From the NCBI RefSeq assembly GCF_014084105.1, contig NZ_CP048289.1:3047922-3111921 (forward strand): a DNA stretch of 64,000 bases, given 5' to 3'. This DNA is from Streptacidiphilus sp. P02-A3a. Lineage in GTDB: Bacteria; Actinomycetota; Actinomycetes; Streptomycetales; Streptomycetaceae. The notes under the pieces were generated by a model, which was not told where the DNA came from, did not search any database, and worked only from the letters and a program-made list of their open reading frames with translations. This document shows, piece after piece, positions 26,781-35,660 of the stretch. The position numbers were made by a program, and so were the translations under genes. Each line of letters begins with the position of its first letter. Position 1 is the first letter of the stretch.

Positions 26781-28754
26781 GTGTCGGACGTCCGTGTGAT
26801 CATCAGCCGCGAACCCGATCGGGAAGAGCGCGTGGTGACCACGGGCACTACGGCGGCCGACCTCTTCCCCGGCGACCGGGCCGTGATCGCCGCCCGGGTC
26901 GGCGGTGAACTGCGCGACCTGGCGTACCTGCTGGCCGACGGCGACGAGGTGGAGCCGGTCGCGATCGACAGCGCCGACGGCCTGTCGATCCTGCGCCACT
27001 CCACCGCGCACGTCATGGCCCAGGCCGTGCAGGAGATCTTCCCCGAGGCCAAGCTGGGCATCGGCCCGCCGATCAAGGACGGCTTCTACTACGACTTCGA
27101 CGTCGAGAAGCCGTTCACCCCGGAGGACCTCAAGGCCATCGAGAAGAAGATGACCGAGATCATCAAGCGCGGGCAGCGGTTCTCCCGCCGGGTGGTCACC
27201 GACGACGCGGCCCGCGAGGAACTGGCGGGCGAGCCCTACAAGCTGGAGCTGATCGGGCTCAAGGGCGGCGCCTCCAGCGAGGACGGCGCGGACGTCGAGG
27301 TCGGCGGCGGCGAGCTGACCATCTACGACAACCTCGACCGGAAGACCGGCGAGCTGTGCTGGCGCGACCTGTGCCGCGGCCCGCACCTGCCCAGCACCAG
27401 CATCCCGGCGTTCAAGCTGATGCGCAACGCCGCCGCGTACTGGCGCGGCAGCGAGAAGAACCCGATGCTGCAGCGCATCTACGGGACCGCCTGGGCCACC
27501 AAGGACGACCTCAAGGCGCACCTGGACTTCCTGGAGGAGGCCGCCAAGCGCGACCACCGCAAGCTCGGCGCCGAGCTTGACCTCTTCTCCATCCCCGAGC
27601 AGATCGGCTCCGGCCTGGCCGTCTTCCACCCGCGCGGCGGCGTGATGCGCCGGGCGATGGAGGACTACTCGCGCACCCGGCACGAGCAGGCGGGCTACGA
27701 GTTCGTCTACACCCCGCACGCCACCAAGGGCACCCTGTTCGAGACCTCGGGCCACCTGGACTGGTACGCCGACGGCATGTACCCGCCCATGCAGCTCGAC
27801 GAGGGCGTGGACTACTACCTCAAGCCGATGAACTGCCCGATGCACAACCTGATCTTCGACGCGCGCGGCCGCAGCTACCGCGAGCTGCCGCTGCGGCTGT
27901 TCGAGTTCGGCACGGTCTACCGCTACGAGAAGTCCGGCGTGGTGCACGGCCTGACCCGGGCCCGCGGCTTCACCCAGGACGACGCGCACATCTACTGCAC
28001 CCGCGAGCAGATGGCGGAGGAGCTCGACTCGCTGCTGACCTTCGTGCTGGAGCTGCTGCGGGACTACGGGCTGAACGACTTCTACCTGGAGCTCTCCACC
28101 AAGGACCCGGAGAAGTTCGTCGGCTCCGACGAGGTCTGGGAGGAGGCGACCGAGGTACTGCGCCAGGCCGCCGAGAAGCAGGGGCTGCCGCTCACCCCCG
28201 ACCCGGGCGGCGCGGCCTTCTACGGCCCGAAGATCTCGGTCCAGGCCCGGGACGCGATCGGCCGCACCTGGCAGATGTCCACCATCCAGCTGGACTTCAA
28301 CCTGCCCGAGCGCTTCGACCTGGAGTACACCGCGGCGGACGGCTCGCGGCAGCGCCCGGTGATGATCCACCGCGCGCTGTTCGGCTCGATCGAGCGGTTC
28401 TTCGCGGTGCTGCTGGAGCACTACGCCGGCGCGATGCCGCCGTGGCTCTCCCCGGTCCAGGCCGTCGGCATCCCGATCGGTGACGGCCACGTGGAGTACC
28501 TGCGGGAGTTCGCCGCCGAGGCGAAGGCCAAGGGCCTGCGGGTGGAGGTGGACTCCTCCAACGACCGGATGCAGAAGAAGATCCGCAACCACCAGAAGCT
28601 GAAGACCCCGTTCATGGTCATCGTCGGCGACGAGGACATGGCGGCGGGCACGGTCTCCTTCCGCTACCGCAACGGTCTGCAGAAGAACGGGATCCCCCGG
28701 GCCGAGGCACTGGCCGAGATCGTCGACGCGGTGGAGCGCCGCATCCAGGTCTGA
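26781..28754 (+). CDS. thrS: Threonyl-tRNA synthetase
   Basis: 657-aa class II synthetase. Domains: TGS (residues about 1-60), the editing domain with [10 protein letters not shown] (HxxxH, about 73-82), the catalytic core with the zinc-ligand segment [10 protein letters not shown], motif 2 [21 protein letters not shown], and motif 3 in [21 protein letters not shown], then the anticodon-binding domain. GTG 26781 follows AGGAG (26770-26774). No T-box leader is evident upstream. A hairpin ends the transcript. Confidence 0.97.
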   Translation: MSDVRVIISREPDREERVVTTGTTAADLFPGDRAVIAARVGGELRDLAYLLADGDEVEPVAIDSADGLSILRHSTAHVMAQAVQEIFPEAKLGIGPPIKDGFYYDFDVEKPFTPEDLKAIEKKMTEIIKRGQRFSRRVVTDDAAREELAGEPYKLELIGLKGGASSEDGADVEVGGGELTIYDNLDRKTGELCWRDLCRGPHLPSTSIPAFKLMRNAAAYWRGSEKNPMLQRIYGTAWATKDDLKAHLDFLEEAAKRDHRKLGAELDLFSIPEQIGSGLAVFHPRGGVMRRAMEDYSRTRHEQAGYEFVYTPHATKGTLFETSGHLDWYADGMYPPMQLDEGVDYYLKPMNCPMHNLIFDARGRSYRELPLRLFEFGTVYRYEKSGVVHGLTRARGFTQDDAHIYCTREQMAEELDSLLTFVLELLRDYGLNDFYLELSTKDPEKFVGSDEVWEEATEVLRQAAEKQGLPLTPDPGGAAFYGPKISVQARDAIGRTWQMSTIQLDFNLPERFDLEYTAADGSRQRPVMIHRALFGSIERFFAVLLEHYAGAMPPWLSPVQAVGIPIGDGHVEYLREFAAEAKAKGLRVEVDSSNDRMQKKIRNHQKLKTPFMVIVGDEDMAAGTVSFRYRNGLQKNGIPRAEALAEIVDAVERRIQV

Positions 28755-28782
28755 CCTCCTCCCCGCCGGAGCGGGGGTTCGA

Positions 28783-28814
28783 GCTGGGGCGGTCCGCTGG
28801 CGGGCCGCCCCAGC
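28783..28814 (+). terminator. Terminator after thrS
   Basis: GCTGGGGCGG (28783-28792) pairs with CCGCCCCAGC (28805-28814); three more inner pairs extend the stem. Confidence 0.72.
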
Positions 28815-28818
28815 GCCT

Positions 28819-29379
28819 ATGCTGATCCACATGACGACGGAGCCGGAGCAGCAGAGCGGAGTGGGCGTGCCGGACGCATTCGGCCGCCTGTGGACCCCTC
28901 ACCGGATGGCCTACATCAAGGGTGAGAACAAGCCGACCGGCCCGGCGGCCGGTGACGGCTGTCCGTTCTGTGCGATCCCGTCGATGTCCGACGAGGACGG
29001 GCTGATCCTGCGCCGGGCCGGTTCGGCCTACGCGGTGCTGAACCTGTACCCGTACAACTCCGGTCACCTGATGGCGGTCCCGTACCGGCATGTCGCGGAC
29101 TACACCGAGCTGACGCCGGAGGAGACCGCCGACGTCGCGCGGCTCACCAAGCAGGCGATGGTGGCGCTGCGGGCGGCCTCGGGGCCGCACGGTTTCAACA
29201 TCGGGATGAACCAGGGCGTCGAGGCGGGGGCCGGGATCGCCGCGCACCTGCACCAGCACGTGGTGCCGCGCTGGGGCGGGGACACCAACTTCATGCCGGT
29301 GATCGGCGCGACCAGGGTGCTGCCGCAACTCCTGGCCGACACCCGGAAGATGCTCGCCGACGCCTGGCCGACCGACTGA
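28819..29379 (+). CDS. HIT-family nucleotide hydrolase/transferase
   Basis: 186-aa histidine-triad protein. The catalytic triad motif AAHLHQHVVPRWGGDTNF lies near residues 135-152 and a Cys pair in DGCPFCAIP (about 47-55) suggests zinc binding. The domain order and KGENKPTG segment match the actinobacterial AP4A phosphorylase-like branch. ATG 28819 is used; ATG 28831 is an alternative, and TATGCT (28818-28823) could be a -10 placing transcription start near 28831, which would make the mRNA leaderless (inference). Lies directly beyond the thrS terminator and near the PIM genes. Confidence 0.87.
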   Translation: MLIHMTTEPEQQSGVGVPDAFGRLWTPHRMAYIKGENKPTGPAAGDGCPFCAIPSMSDEDGLILRRAGSAYAVLNLYPYNSGHLMAVPYRHVADYTELTPEETADVARLTKQAMVALRAASGPHGFNIGMNQGVEAGAGIAAHLHQHVVPRWGGDTNFMPVIGATRVLPQLLADTRKMLADAWPTD

Positions 29380-29383
29380 CGGG

Positions 29384-31018
29384 TCAGGCGTCGTAGTCGT
29401 CGGCCTTCGACGGCCGCGCGCCCTGGACCTCCGCGCCGAGCATCATCGAGCGGTTCTTGAAGCGGTCGATCTCCACGTCATGGTCGGCGAGGACGTCCAA
29501 GGTCGCGGCGTGGACCGCGCGCAGCACCGGGGGAGCCACCCGCAGCGCGTCGTCCGCCATGAAGCGGTTGCCCCACGGCTGGTCGGCCCAGGCGGAGCGC
29601 AGGCCGAAGGGCTCGGGGAGCTTCAGTGAGCCGCCGAGCCAGTTCAGCAGCGTCGGGGTCCAGGTGAAGGGCGCGCGCACGGCGAGCCGTACCACCTCCT
29701 GGTTGGTGACGATCGGCAGGTTCTTGGTGGTCTCCTCCCAGAACTTGCCGGTCTTCGGCACGGACTTGGTGGGCGCCTTGGGCTTGCCGGTGAGCGCGCC
29801 CGGCAGCGGGCCGAGGGCGTGGCCGGTGACCTCGATCCGCAGGGTGTCGCTGAACACGGTCACCGTGATCAGCAGGGTGACCACCAGCTGGCCGTCCCAG
29901 AGCACGAACTGCACGCCCAGGTAGTGCCGCGGGCTGCGGCCGAACTGCTGCCGGTTGGCGATGTCGGTCACCGCCGAGGCGCGCATCCGGGAGCCGTCCA
30001 TCTCCGCCCCGGACGGGCGGCCGACCTCGTCGGCACCCTCGCCGATGGTCTGCACCACCCAGTTCTCCACCCGGACCGAGGGGATGCCGCCGGTGGCGAC
30101 GCCGCTGCGGCTCATCCGGTTGAGCCGTTCCTCGATCTTCCGGATCACGTCCCAGGGGTGGAACGGGCGGTACTCCTGCAGGCCCGCGCGCGGGTCCAGC
30201 TGCTCGGCCATCTGCCAGGAGCCCCAGCGCGGCCCGAGCCCGAGGATGCCCTTGCGGCCGGCGTAGTGCAGGTAGTTGGTCTCCTGCTCGGCGACCAGCG
30301 CGGTGAGGTTCTTCCGCAGCTCCTCGGCCTTGGTGTCCTCGGGGCCGATCGGCACCGCGCCGGGCACCATCGGTCCGGCCGCGCCGCCGTCGATCAGCGC
30401 CTCCCAGCGGCTCCGCAGCTGGGCCGAGGTGCGCACGCAGATCCGCTGCGCGACGAACCAGCCGATCAGCGGCATCACCATGACGATCCGCAGGTAGATG
30501 CCGCCGAAGCCGTTGAGGAAGGGGTGCCAGGCGAGCAGCCCGCCGATCAGCACGGCCACGACCAGCGCGGCGCTGCCGACCCAGGACTGCTTGCCGGTGT
30601 CGCTGCGGCGGCGGAACTCGAAGGCGGCCAGCCAGACCAGGGTGCCGGGCAGGAACAGCAGGCCGAAGACCAGCGACACGACGGTCAGCTGCTTGTCCCG
30701 CTGGTGCCGCAGCTCCTCGGCCTCCAGGCAGTGCTCGACCACGATCCGCGGGTCGATGCCGAAGGAGCGGACCAGCGGCTTGCGTCCGGCGCCGAGGGTG
30801 CGGGCGAGCACCGCCTGGCAGAACGCCTCGCCGAAGTCGGGGGCGAACAGCCGGTAGCGTCCCGGCTTGTGGGCGGTTGCCTCGTTCAGGCCGACCAGCG
30901 GGTCCATGGAGCCGTCGCGGTACGCGCCGGAGGAGAGCGCGGCGGTCACCGCCGTCTGCGGACTTCCGTCCGTGCGCGGGATCTGCGCGCCCGGACTGAA
31001 GTCGAAGGTCATCGTCAC
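29384..31018 (-). CDS. Large multi-pass membrane protein of unknown function
   Basis: 544 aa. The soluble N-terminal 110 residues lead into hydrophobic segments LTVVSLVFGLLFLPGTLVWLAAF (about 113-135), SAALVVAVLIGGLLAW, IYLRIVMVMPLIGWFVAQRI, and a later one (FVLWDGQLVVTLLITVTVF). The C-terminal 150 residues appear soluble. No recognisable domain. GTG 31018 is chosen because GGAGG precedes it by 7 nt; the in-frame ATG follows 6 nt later. Convergent with the HIT gene (4 nt between stops) and divergent from the DCC gene. Confidence 0.8.
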   Translation of the reverse strand: MTMTFDFSPGAQIPRTDGSPQTAVTAALSSGAYRDGSMDPLVGLNEATAHKPGRYRLFAPDFGEAFCQAVLARTLGAGRKPLVRSFGIDPRIVVEHCLEAEELRHQRDKQLTVVSLVFGLLFLPGTLVWLAAFEFRRRSDTGKQSWVGSAALVVAVLIGGLLAWHPFLNGFGGIYLRIVMVMPLIGWFVAQRICVRTSAQLRSRWEALIDGGAAGPMVPGAVPIGPEDTKAEELRKNLTALVAEQETNYLHYAGRKGILGLGPRWGSWQMAEQLDPRAGLQEYRPFHPWDVIRKIEERLNRMSRSGVATGGIPSVRVENWVVQTIGEGADEVGRPSGAEMDGSRMRASAVTDIANRQQFGRSPRHYLGVQFVLWDGQLVVTLLITVTVFSDTLRIEVTGHALGPLPGALTGKPKAPTKSVPKTGKFWEETTKNLPIVTNQEVVRLAVRAPFTWTPTLLNWLGGSLKLPEPFGLRSAWADQPWGNRFMADDALRVAPPVLRAVHAATLDVLADHDVEIDRFKNRSMMLGAEVQGARPSKADDYDA

Positions 31019-31182
31019 CGCAGGTCCTCCCGATGGCTGCGTTCTGCCAAACCGCCCCGCCGCGATGACGATCCGCTGAAACGATGTCATGAAGCCGGAG
31101 TGGCCAGCGTATCGTCGCCGATCAGCCCGCGTCAGGGCATTGCCGGTCGTTCCTCGCGAGTGGGCTCTGAGATGATCGGAAC

Positions 31183-31623
31183 ATGGCCGAGACCAGTGCT
31201 CCGAACCCCGTCCTGCTCTACGACGGCGACTGTGCCTTCTGCAGTTCGTCGGTGCGCTTCGCTGAGCGTCGCTTCGATGCTGCCCGCTGGGAGGCCGTGC
31301 CATTCCAGTTCGCCGACCTGGAAGCGCTGGCCGCGTTCACCGGAGGCCGGGTCAGCGAGCGGCGGGCGGAGCACGAGGTGCTGTGGATCACCCCGGACGG
31401 GCGGGTGGAGGGCGGTGCGCAGGCGGCGGCGCGGCTGCTGCTGCGGACCCGCCGCCCGCTGTGGAGCGCGCTCGGCGGCCTGCTGACGCTGCCGCCGGTG
31501 CGGCAGCTGGCGGCGGGGGTGTACCGGCTGGTCGCGGCTGACCGGCAGCGGATGCCGGGGGGCACGCCCGCCTGCGCGCTGCCCCCGGCGGCCCGCCGGG
31601 AGCAGCGGAGCGACGTCAGCTGA
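31183..31623 (+). CDS. DCC-family (DUF393) thiol-disulfide oxidoreductase-like protein
   Basis: 146 aa beginning with VLLYDGDCAFC (residues 10-20), the DxDCxxC signature of the DCC thioredoxin-like group, with the redox Cys17/Cys20. The rest includes the moderately conserved WITPDGRVEGGAQAAARLLL. Partner protein unknown. Its stop lies in a 16-bp tandem repeat shared with the convergent EF-G-like gene. Confidence 0.87.
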   Translation: MAETSAPNPVLLYDGDCAFCSSSVRFAERRFDAARWEAVPFQFADLEALAAFTGGRVSERRAEHEVLWITPDGRVEGGAQAAARLLLRTRRPLWSALGGLLTLPPVRQLAAGVYRLVAADRQRMPGGTPACALPPAARREQRSDVS

Positions 31624-31652
31624 CAGCGGCGTCAGCTGACAGCGGCGTCAGC
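31615..31652. repeat. 16-bp tandem repeat spanning two convergent stop codons
   Basis: Unit GTCAGCTGACAGCGGC occurs at 31615-31630 and 31631-31646, plus six bases of a third copy. The stop of the DCC gene (31621-31623) and the stop of the EF-G-like gene (31634-31632) lie in successive copies. Confidence 0.85.
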
Positions 31653-33791
31653 CGAGACGCGGGCGGCGACCGCCTCCGGCATCGGCTCGTGCCGGGCGTA
31701 GCGGCGGGTGAAGGTGCCGGTGCCGTGCGACAGCGAGCGCAGGTCGACCGCGTAGCGGACGATCTCCCACTCCGGCACCTCGGCCCGGACCACGGTCCGG
31801 CCGGTCTCGGCGACCGGTTCGGTGCCGAGCACCCGGCCGCGCCTGCCGGACAGGTCGCCGAGCACGCCGCCGACGTACTCGTCCGGTACCAGCACCGAGA
31901 CCAGGGCGACCGGTTCCAGCAGCCGGACGGCGGTGGCCGCGGCGGCCTCGCGCAGCGCCAGCCCGGCGGCGGTCTGGAAGGCCGCGTCGGAGGAGTCCAC
32001 CGAGTGGGCCTTGCCGTCGACCAGGCTGACCCGGACGTCGACCAGCGGGAACCCGGCGGCGACGCCCCGGGCCAGCTGCGCCCGGACGCCCTTCTCCACC
32101 GAGGGGACGAACTGCCGGGGGACGGCGCCGCCGACGATCCGGTCGACGAACTCGAAGCCGCTCCCGGCGGGCAGCGGCTCGACGTCGAGCTCGCAGATCG
32201 CGAACTGCCCGTGCCCGCCGGACTGTTTGACGTGGCGGCCGCGGCCGTGTCCGGCCGCGGCGAAGGTCTCCCGCAGCGGCACGGTGTAGGGCACCGGTTC
32301 GACGGTGACGCCGTAGCGGCTGCGGAGCCGGTCCAGCAGGACGTCGGCGTGGGCCTCGCCGAGGCACCACAGGACGAGTTGCCGGGTGTCCGGGTTCTGT
32401 TCCAGCCGCAGCGTGGGGTCCTCGGCGACCAGTCGGGCCAGGCCCTGGGAGAGCTTGTCCTCGTCGGCCTTGCTGTGGGCGGTGATGGCGATCGGGAGCA
32501 GCGGGTCGGGGAGTTCCCAGGGGGCGACCAGCAGCGGGTCGTCCGGGGCGGACAGGGTGTCGCCGGTCTCGGCGCGGGTGAGCCGGGCGACGCTGACGAT
32601 GTCCCCGGCGATGCCCTGGGCGGCGGGGCGCAGCGTGCGGCCGAGCGGGCTGCCGACGGCGCCGACGCGCTCGTCGAGGTCGTGGTCCTGGTGGCCGCGG
32701 TCCTGTTGGCCGTGGCCGGAGACGTGGACCGGGAGGTCCGGGCGCAGGGTGCCGGAGAAGACCCGGACCAGGCTGATCCGGCCGACGTACGGGTCGCTGC
32801 TGGTCTTGACGACCTCGGCGGCGAGGGGGCCCTCCGGGTCGCAGGCGAGGGCGGGCCGGGGGCTGCCGTCGGGGGCGGTGACGGCTGGTGCGGGGCGGTC
32901 GGTGGGGGCCGGGAAGGCGTGGGCGACCAGGTCGAGCAGTTCGCGGGCGCCGAGCGGGTCGCGGTGGTGGTCGGTGGCGGCGGCGGTGGCCAGCACCGGG
33001 TGGAAGGCGGACCGGGCGATGGCCCGGGCCAGGCCCTGGAGCAGGGTCCTCGGGTCCGGGGTCGCGCCGGAGAGGTAGCGGTCGAGCAGGGTCTCGTCCT
33101 CGCTCTCGGCGGCGATCGCGCCGACCAGGCGGTCCCGGGCGGCTTCGGCGTCCGGGCCGGTGGCGTCCGGGCCGGTGGCGTCCGGGGTGGGGTCGGCGTC
33201 GAGCAGGTCGCGCAGGGTGCCGTCGGGCCGCGGCAGGTGCAGCGGCAGGACGCGGTCGGGGTCGCCGCCGCCGAAGGCCTCGCGGCACCGTTCGACGGTG
33301 GCCGCGAACCGGGCCTGGGGGGCGTCGAGCCGGGTGACCACGAGCGCCCGGGGGAGGGACAGCGCGGCGCACTCCTGCCACAGGTCGCGGGTGGGGCCGT
33401 CGATGGTCTCCTCGGTGGCGGAGACCACGAACAGGGCGGCGTCGGCGGCGCGCAGTCCGGCCCGCAGCTCGCCGACGTAGTCGGCGTAGCCGGGGGTGTC
33501 CAGCAGGTTGATCCTGGTCCCGGCGTGGTCGAGCGGGAGCAGCGCGAGCTGTATCGAGCGCTGCTGGCGGTGCTCGATCTCGTCGTGGTCGCTGACGGTG
33601 CTGCCGTCGTGGACCCGCCCGGCCCGGTTGACCGCGCCCGCGGCCAGCGCCAGGGACTCGGCGAGGCTGGTCTTGCCCGCCCCGCTGTGGCCGACCAGGA
33701 CCACGTTGCGGATCTGTTCGGGCCGGACCGGCGGTCCGGCCGCCGGATCCCTGCCGTTGCTGTGGGTCCGTCCTGTCGACTTGTCGCTCAT
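31632..33791 (-). CDS. EF-G-like GTPase (EF-G2 type)
   Basis: 719-aa translation-factor-like GTPase with full EF-G domain order. G1 is GHSGAGKT (34-41) and G3 is DTPGY (98-102), where the catalytic His of ordinary EF-G is Tyr; G4 is TRLD (154-157) in place of NKxD. A His/Asp/Gln-rich insert lies in domain II (about residues 365-380). The C-terminal EF-G domains (GGAVPRQFVPSVEKGVR) are intact. A mycobacterial EF-G2 has been reported to bind guanine nucleotides without ribosome-stimulated hydrolysis, so this may not drive translocation. The start has a GGGAGGAG ribosome site. Divergent from pgsA. Confidence 0.9.
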   Translation of the reverse strand: MSDKSTGRTHSNGRDPAAGPPVRPEQIRNVVLVGHSGAGKTSLAESLALAAGAVNRAGRVHDGSTVSDHDEIEHRQQRSIQLALLPLDHAGTRINLLDTPGYADYVGELRAGLRAADAALFVVSATEETIDGPTRDLWQECAALSLPRALVVTRLDAPQARFAATVERCREAFGGGDPDRVLPLHLPRPDGTLRDLLDADPTPDATGPDATGPDAEAARDRLVGAIAAESEDETLLDRYLSGATPDPRTLLQGLARAIARSAFHPVLATAAATDHHRDPLGARELLDLVAHAFPAPTDRPAPAVTAPDGSPRPALACDPEGPLAAEVVKTSSDPYVGRISLVRVFSGTLRPDLPVHVSGHGQQDRGHQDHDLDERVGAVGSPLGRTLRPAAQGIAGDIVSVARLTRAETGDTLSAPDDPLLVAPWELPDPLLPIAITAHSKADEDKLSQGLARLVAEDPTLRLEQNPDTRQLVLWCLGEAHADVLLDRLRSRYGVTVEPVPYTVPLRETFAAAGHGRGRHVKQSGGHGQFAICELDVEPLPAGSGFEFVDRIVGGAVPRQFVPSVEKGVRAQLARGVAAGFPLVDVRVSLVDGKAHSVDSSDAAFQTAAGLALREAAAATAVRLLEPVALVSVLVPDEYVGGVLGDLSGRRGRVLGTEPVAETGRTVVRAEVPEWEIVRYAVDLRSLSHGTGTFTRRYARHEPMPEAVAARVSADAAVS

Positions 33792-34059
33792 GGCTCTCTC
33801 CTCCCGTGAGCACGCGCAACTGACGCCACGGGGACCGCGCAGCGTGGGCACCGGGCCACCCGCGGTGATGGTGAGCCTGGCACCGTGCCGCTCGCAGGTC
33901 CATAACCGCGGCACCGGCGGCGGCCCCGGGGCCCTGCGGGCGTGCCCGCGCCGGAGCGGCCCCCGGAGCACCGATACGATTGCGGAGCGCCCTTCGGCGC
34001 AGAGTCCCGGCCGACGCCAGGCCGTAAGCGGAGCCAGATTCGGAGCGGTCGGCAGATCC

Positions 34060-34707
34060 ATGCTCAACAAATACGCGCGGGCCTTCTTCACACGGGTCCT
34101 CACCCCGTTCGCATCGATGCTGCTGCGTGCCGGGATCAGCCCGGACGTGGTCACCCTGGTCGGTACGGCGGGTGTGGTCGCCGGGGCACTGGTGTTCTTC
34201 CCCCAGGGTAGTTTCTTCTGGGGCACCATCGTCATCACCGCCTTCGTCTTCTCGGACCTGGTGGACGGCAACATGGCCCGTCAGGCCGGTACCTCCAGCG
34301 TCTGGGGGGCGTTCCTGGACTCGACCCTGGACCGGGTCGCCGATTCGGCGGTGTTCGGCGGGATCGCCATGTGGTACGCCGGGCGGGGTGACAACGACCT
34401 GCTGTGCGCGGTGGCGTTGTTCTGCCTGGCCTGCGGGCAGGTGGTCTCGTACACCAAGGCCCGGGCCGAGAGCCTGGGGCTGAAGTGCGAGGTCTCCGGA
34501 CTGGTGGAGCGGGCGGAGCGGCTGGTGGTGACGCTGGTGGCGGCGGGCCTGGCCGGGCTGCACGGCTTCGGCGTGCCGTACATCGAGTGGCTGCTGCCGA
34601 TCGCGCTGTGGCTGATCGCGGCGGGCAGCCTGGTCACGGTGATGCAGCGGATCCTGACGGTGCGCCGCGAGGCGGCGCAAGCGGCGGCGGGGGGAGCGGG
34701 CGCGTGA
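34060..34707 (+). CDS. pgsA: Phosphatidylinositol phosphate synthase (CDP-alcohol phosphatidyltransferase)
   Basis: 215-aa integral membrane enzyme that joins CDP-diacylglycerol to inositol phosphate, the first step to phosphatidylinositol and PIMs. The motif D66-x2-D69-G70-x2-A73-R74-x8-G83-x3-D87-x3-D91 is complete. Hydrophobic segments fit six membrane helices. The last codons overlap the next gene (GTGA). Phosphatidylglycerophosphate synthase is the alternative by family, but the downstream PIM genes point to inositol. Confidence 0.88.
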   Translation: MLNKYARAFFTRVLTPFASMLLRAGISPDVVTLVGTAGVVAGALVFFPQGSFFWGTIVITAFVFSDLVDGNMARQAGTSSVWGAFLDSTLDRVADSAVFGGIAMWYAGRGDNDLLCAVALFCLACGQVVSYTKARAESLGLKCEVSGLVERAERLVVTLVAAGLAGLHGFGVPYIEWLLPIALWLIAAGSLVTVMQRILTVRREAAQAAAGGAGA

Positions 34708-35660
34708 GGGAACAGCTCGGTGACACGGCCTACGCGGCCGGGTGGGCGCTGGTGAAGCGGCTGCCGGAGCCGGTGGCGGTGCGGTTGTTCGACGGCATCG
34801 CGGACTTCGTCTGGCGGCGGCGCGGCAAGAGCGTGCTGCGGCTGGAGGCGAACCTGCGGCGGGTGCGCCCGGACGCCTCCCCGGCCGAGCTCGCCGAGCT
34901 GACCCGGGCCGGGATGCGCGGCTACATGCGCTACTGGTGCGAGTCGTTCCGGATGTCGACCTGGGGCCGGGAGCGGATCGCCGCCTCCTTCGCGCCGGAG
35001 CACGTGGACCGGCTGGACGAGGCGCTGGCGGCCGGGCGCGGGGTGGTCCTGGCGCTGCCGCACATGGGCAACTGGGACCTGGCCGGGGCCTGGGTGGTGG
35101 TCACCCGGGTGCCGTTCACCACGGTCGCCGAGCGGCTGAAGCCGGAGAAGCTGTTCGACCGCTTCGTGGCCTACCGCGAGGGCCTGGGCATGGAGGTGCT
35201 GCCGCTGACCGGCGGCGCCGGGACGCTGGGCACGCTGGCCAAGCGGCTGCGCGCGGGCGGCCTGGTCTGCCTGGTCGGCGACCGGGACCTGTCGGCCTCC
35301 GGCGTGCCGGTGGACTTCCTCGGCGAGCCGGCCCGGATGCCCGCGGGACCGGCGGCGCTGGCGGTGCAGACCGGCGCGGCGCTGCTGCCGGTGACCCTCT
35401 GGTACGACGGCACACCGGTGATGAAGGGGAGGGTGCACGAGCCCGTCCCGCAGCCGGAGGACGGCGACAAGCGGGCGAAGGTGGCGGCGATGACCCAGGC
35501 CATGGCCACGGTCTGGGGCGAGGGCGTGCGCGAGCACCCGCAGGACTGGCACATGCTCCAGCGCTTCTGGCTGGCGGACCTGGAGCCGCGTCCCGGTTCG
35601 GCCGCCGCCGGAGCCCCGGCGGCGCCGGAAGCCGAGCCCGGGACGGAGGCGGCCCGGTGA
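34704..35660 (+). CDS. patA: Phosphatidylinositol mannoside acyltransferase
   Basis: 318-aa LpxL/HtrB-like acyltransferase that adds an acyl chain to PIM1/PIM2 mannose. The catalytic HxxxxD-type motif is in LALPHMGNWDLAGAWVV (about residues 112-128), with CLVGDRDL and RMPAGPAALAVQTGA further on. The C-terminal 25 residues are Pro/Ala-rich. GTG 34704 overlaps the pgsA stop by 4 nt, and the stop overlaps the pimA start in the same way, so all three are translationally coupled. Confidence 0.88.
   Translation: MREQLGDTAYAAGWALVKRLPEPVAVRLFDGIADFVWRRRGKSVLRLEANLRRVRPDASPAELAELTRAGMRGYMRYWCESFRMSTWGRERIAASFAPEHVDRLDEALAAGRGVVLALPHMGNWDLAGAWVVVTRVPFTTVAERLKPEKLFDRFVAYREGLGMEVLPLTGGAGTLGTLAKRLRAGGLVCLVGDRDLSASGVPVDFLGEPARMPAGPAALAVQTGAALLPVTLWYDGTPVMKGRVHEPVPQPEDGDKRAKVAAMTQAMATVWGEGVREHPQDWHMLQRFWLADLEPRPGSAAAGAPAAPEAEPGTEAAR

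Noticed and set aside
33792-34059. Small frames between the EF-G-like gene and pgsA
   Set aside because: No ribosome site or homology; this is a 268-bp divergent promoter region with nothing further that I can support.
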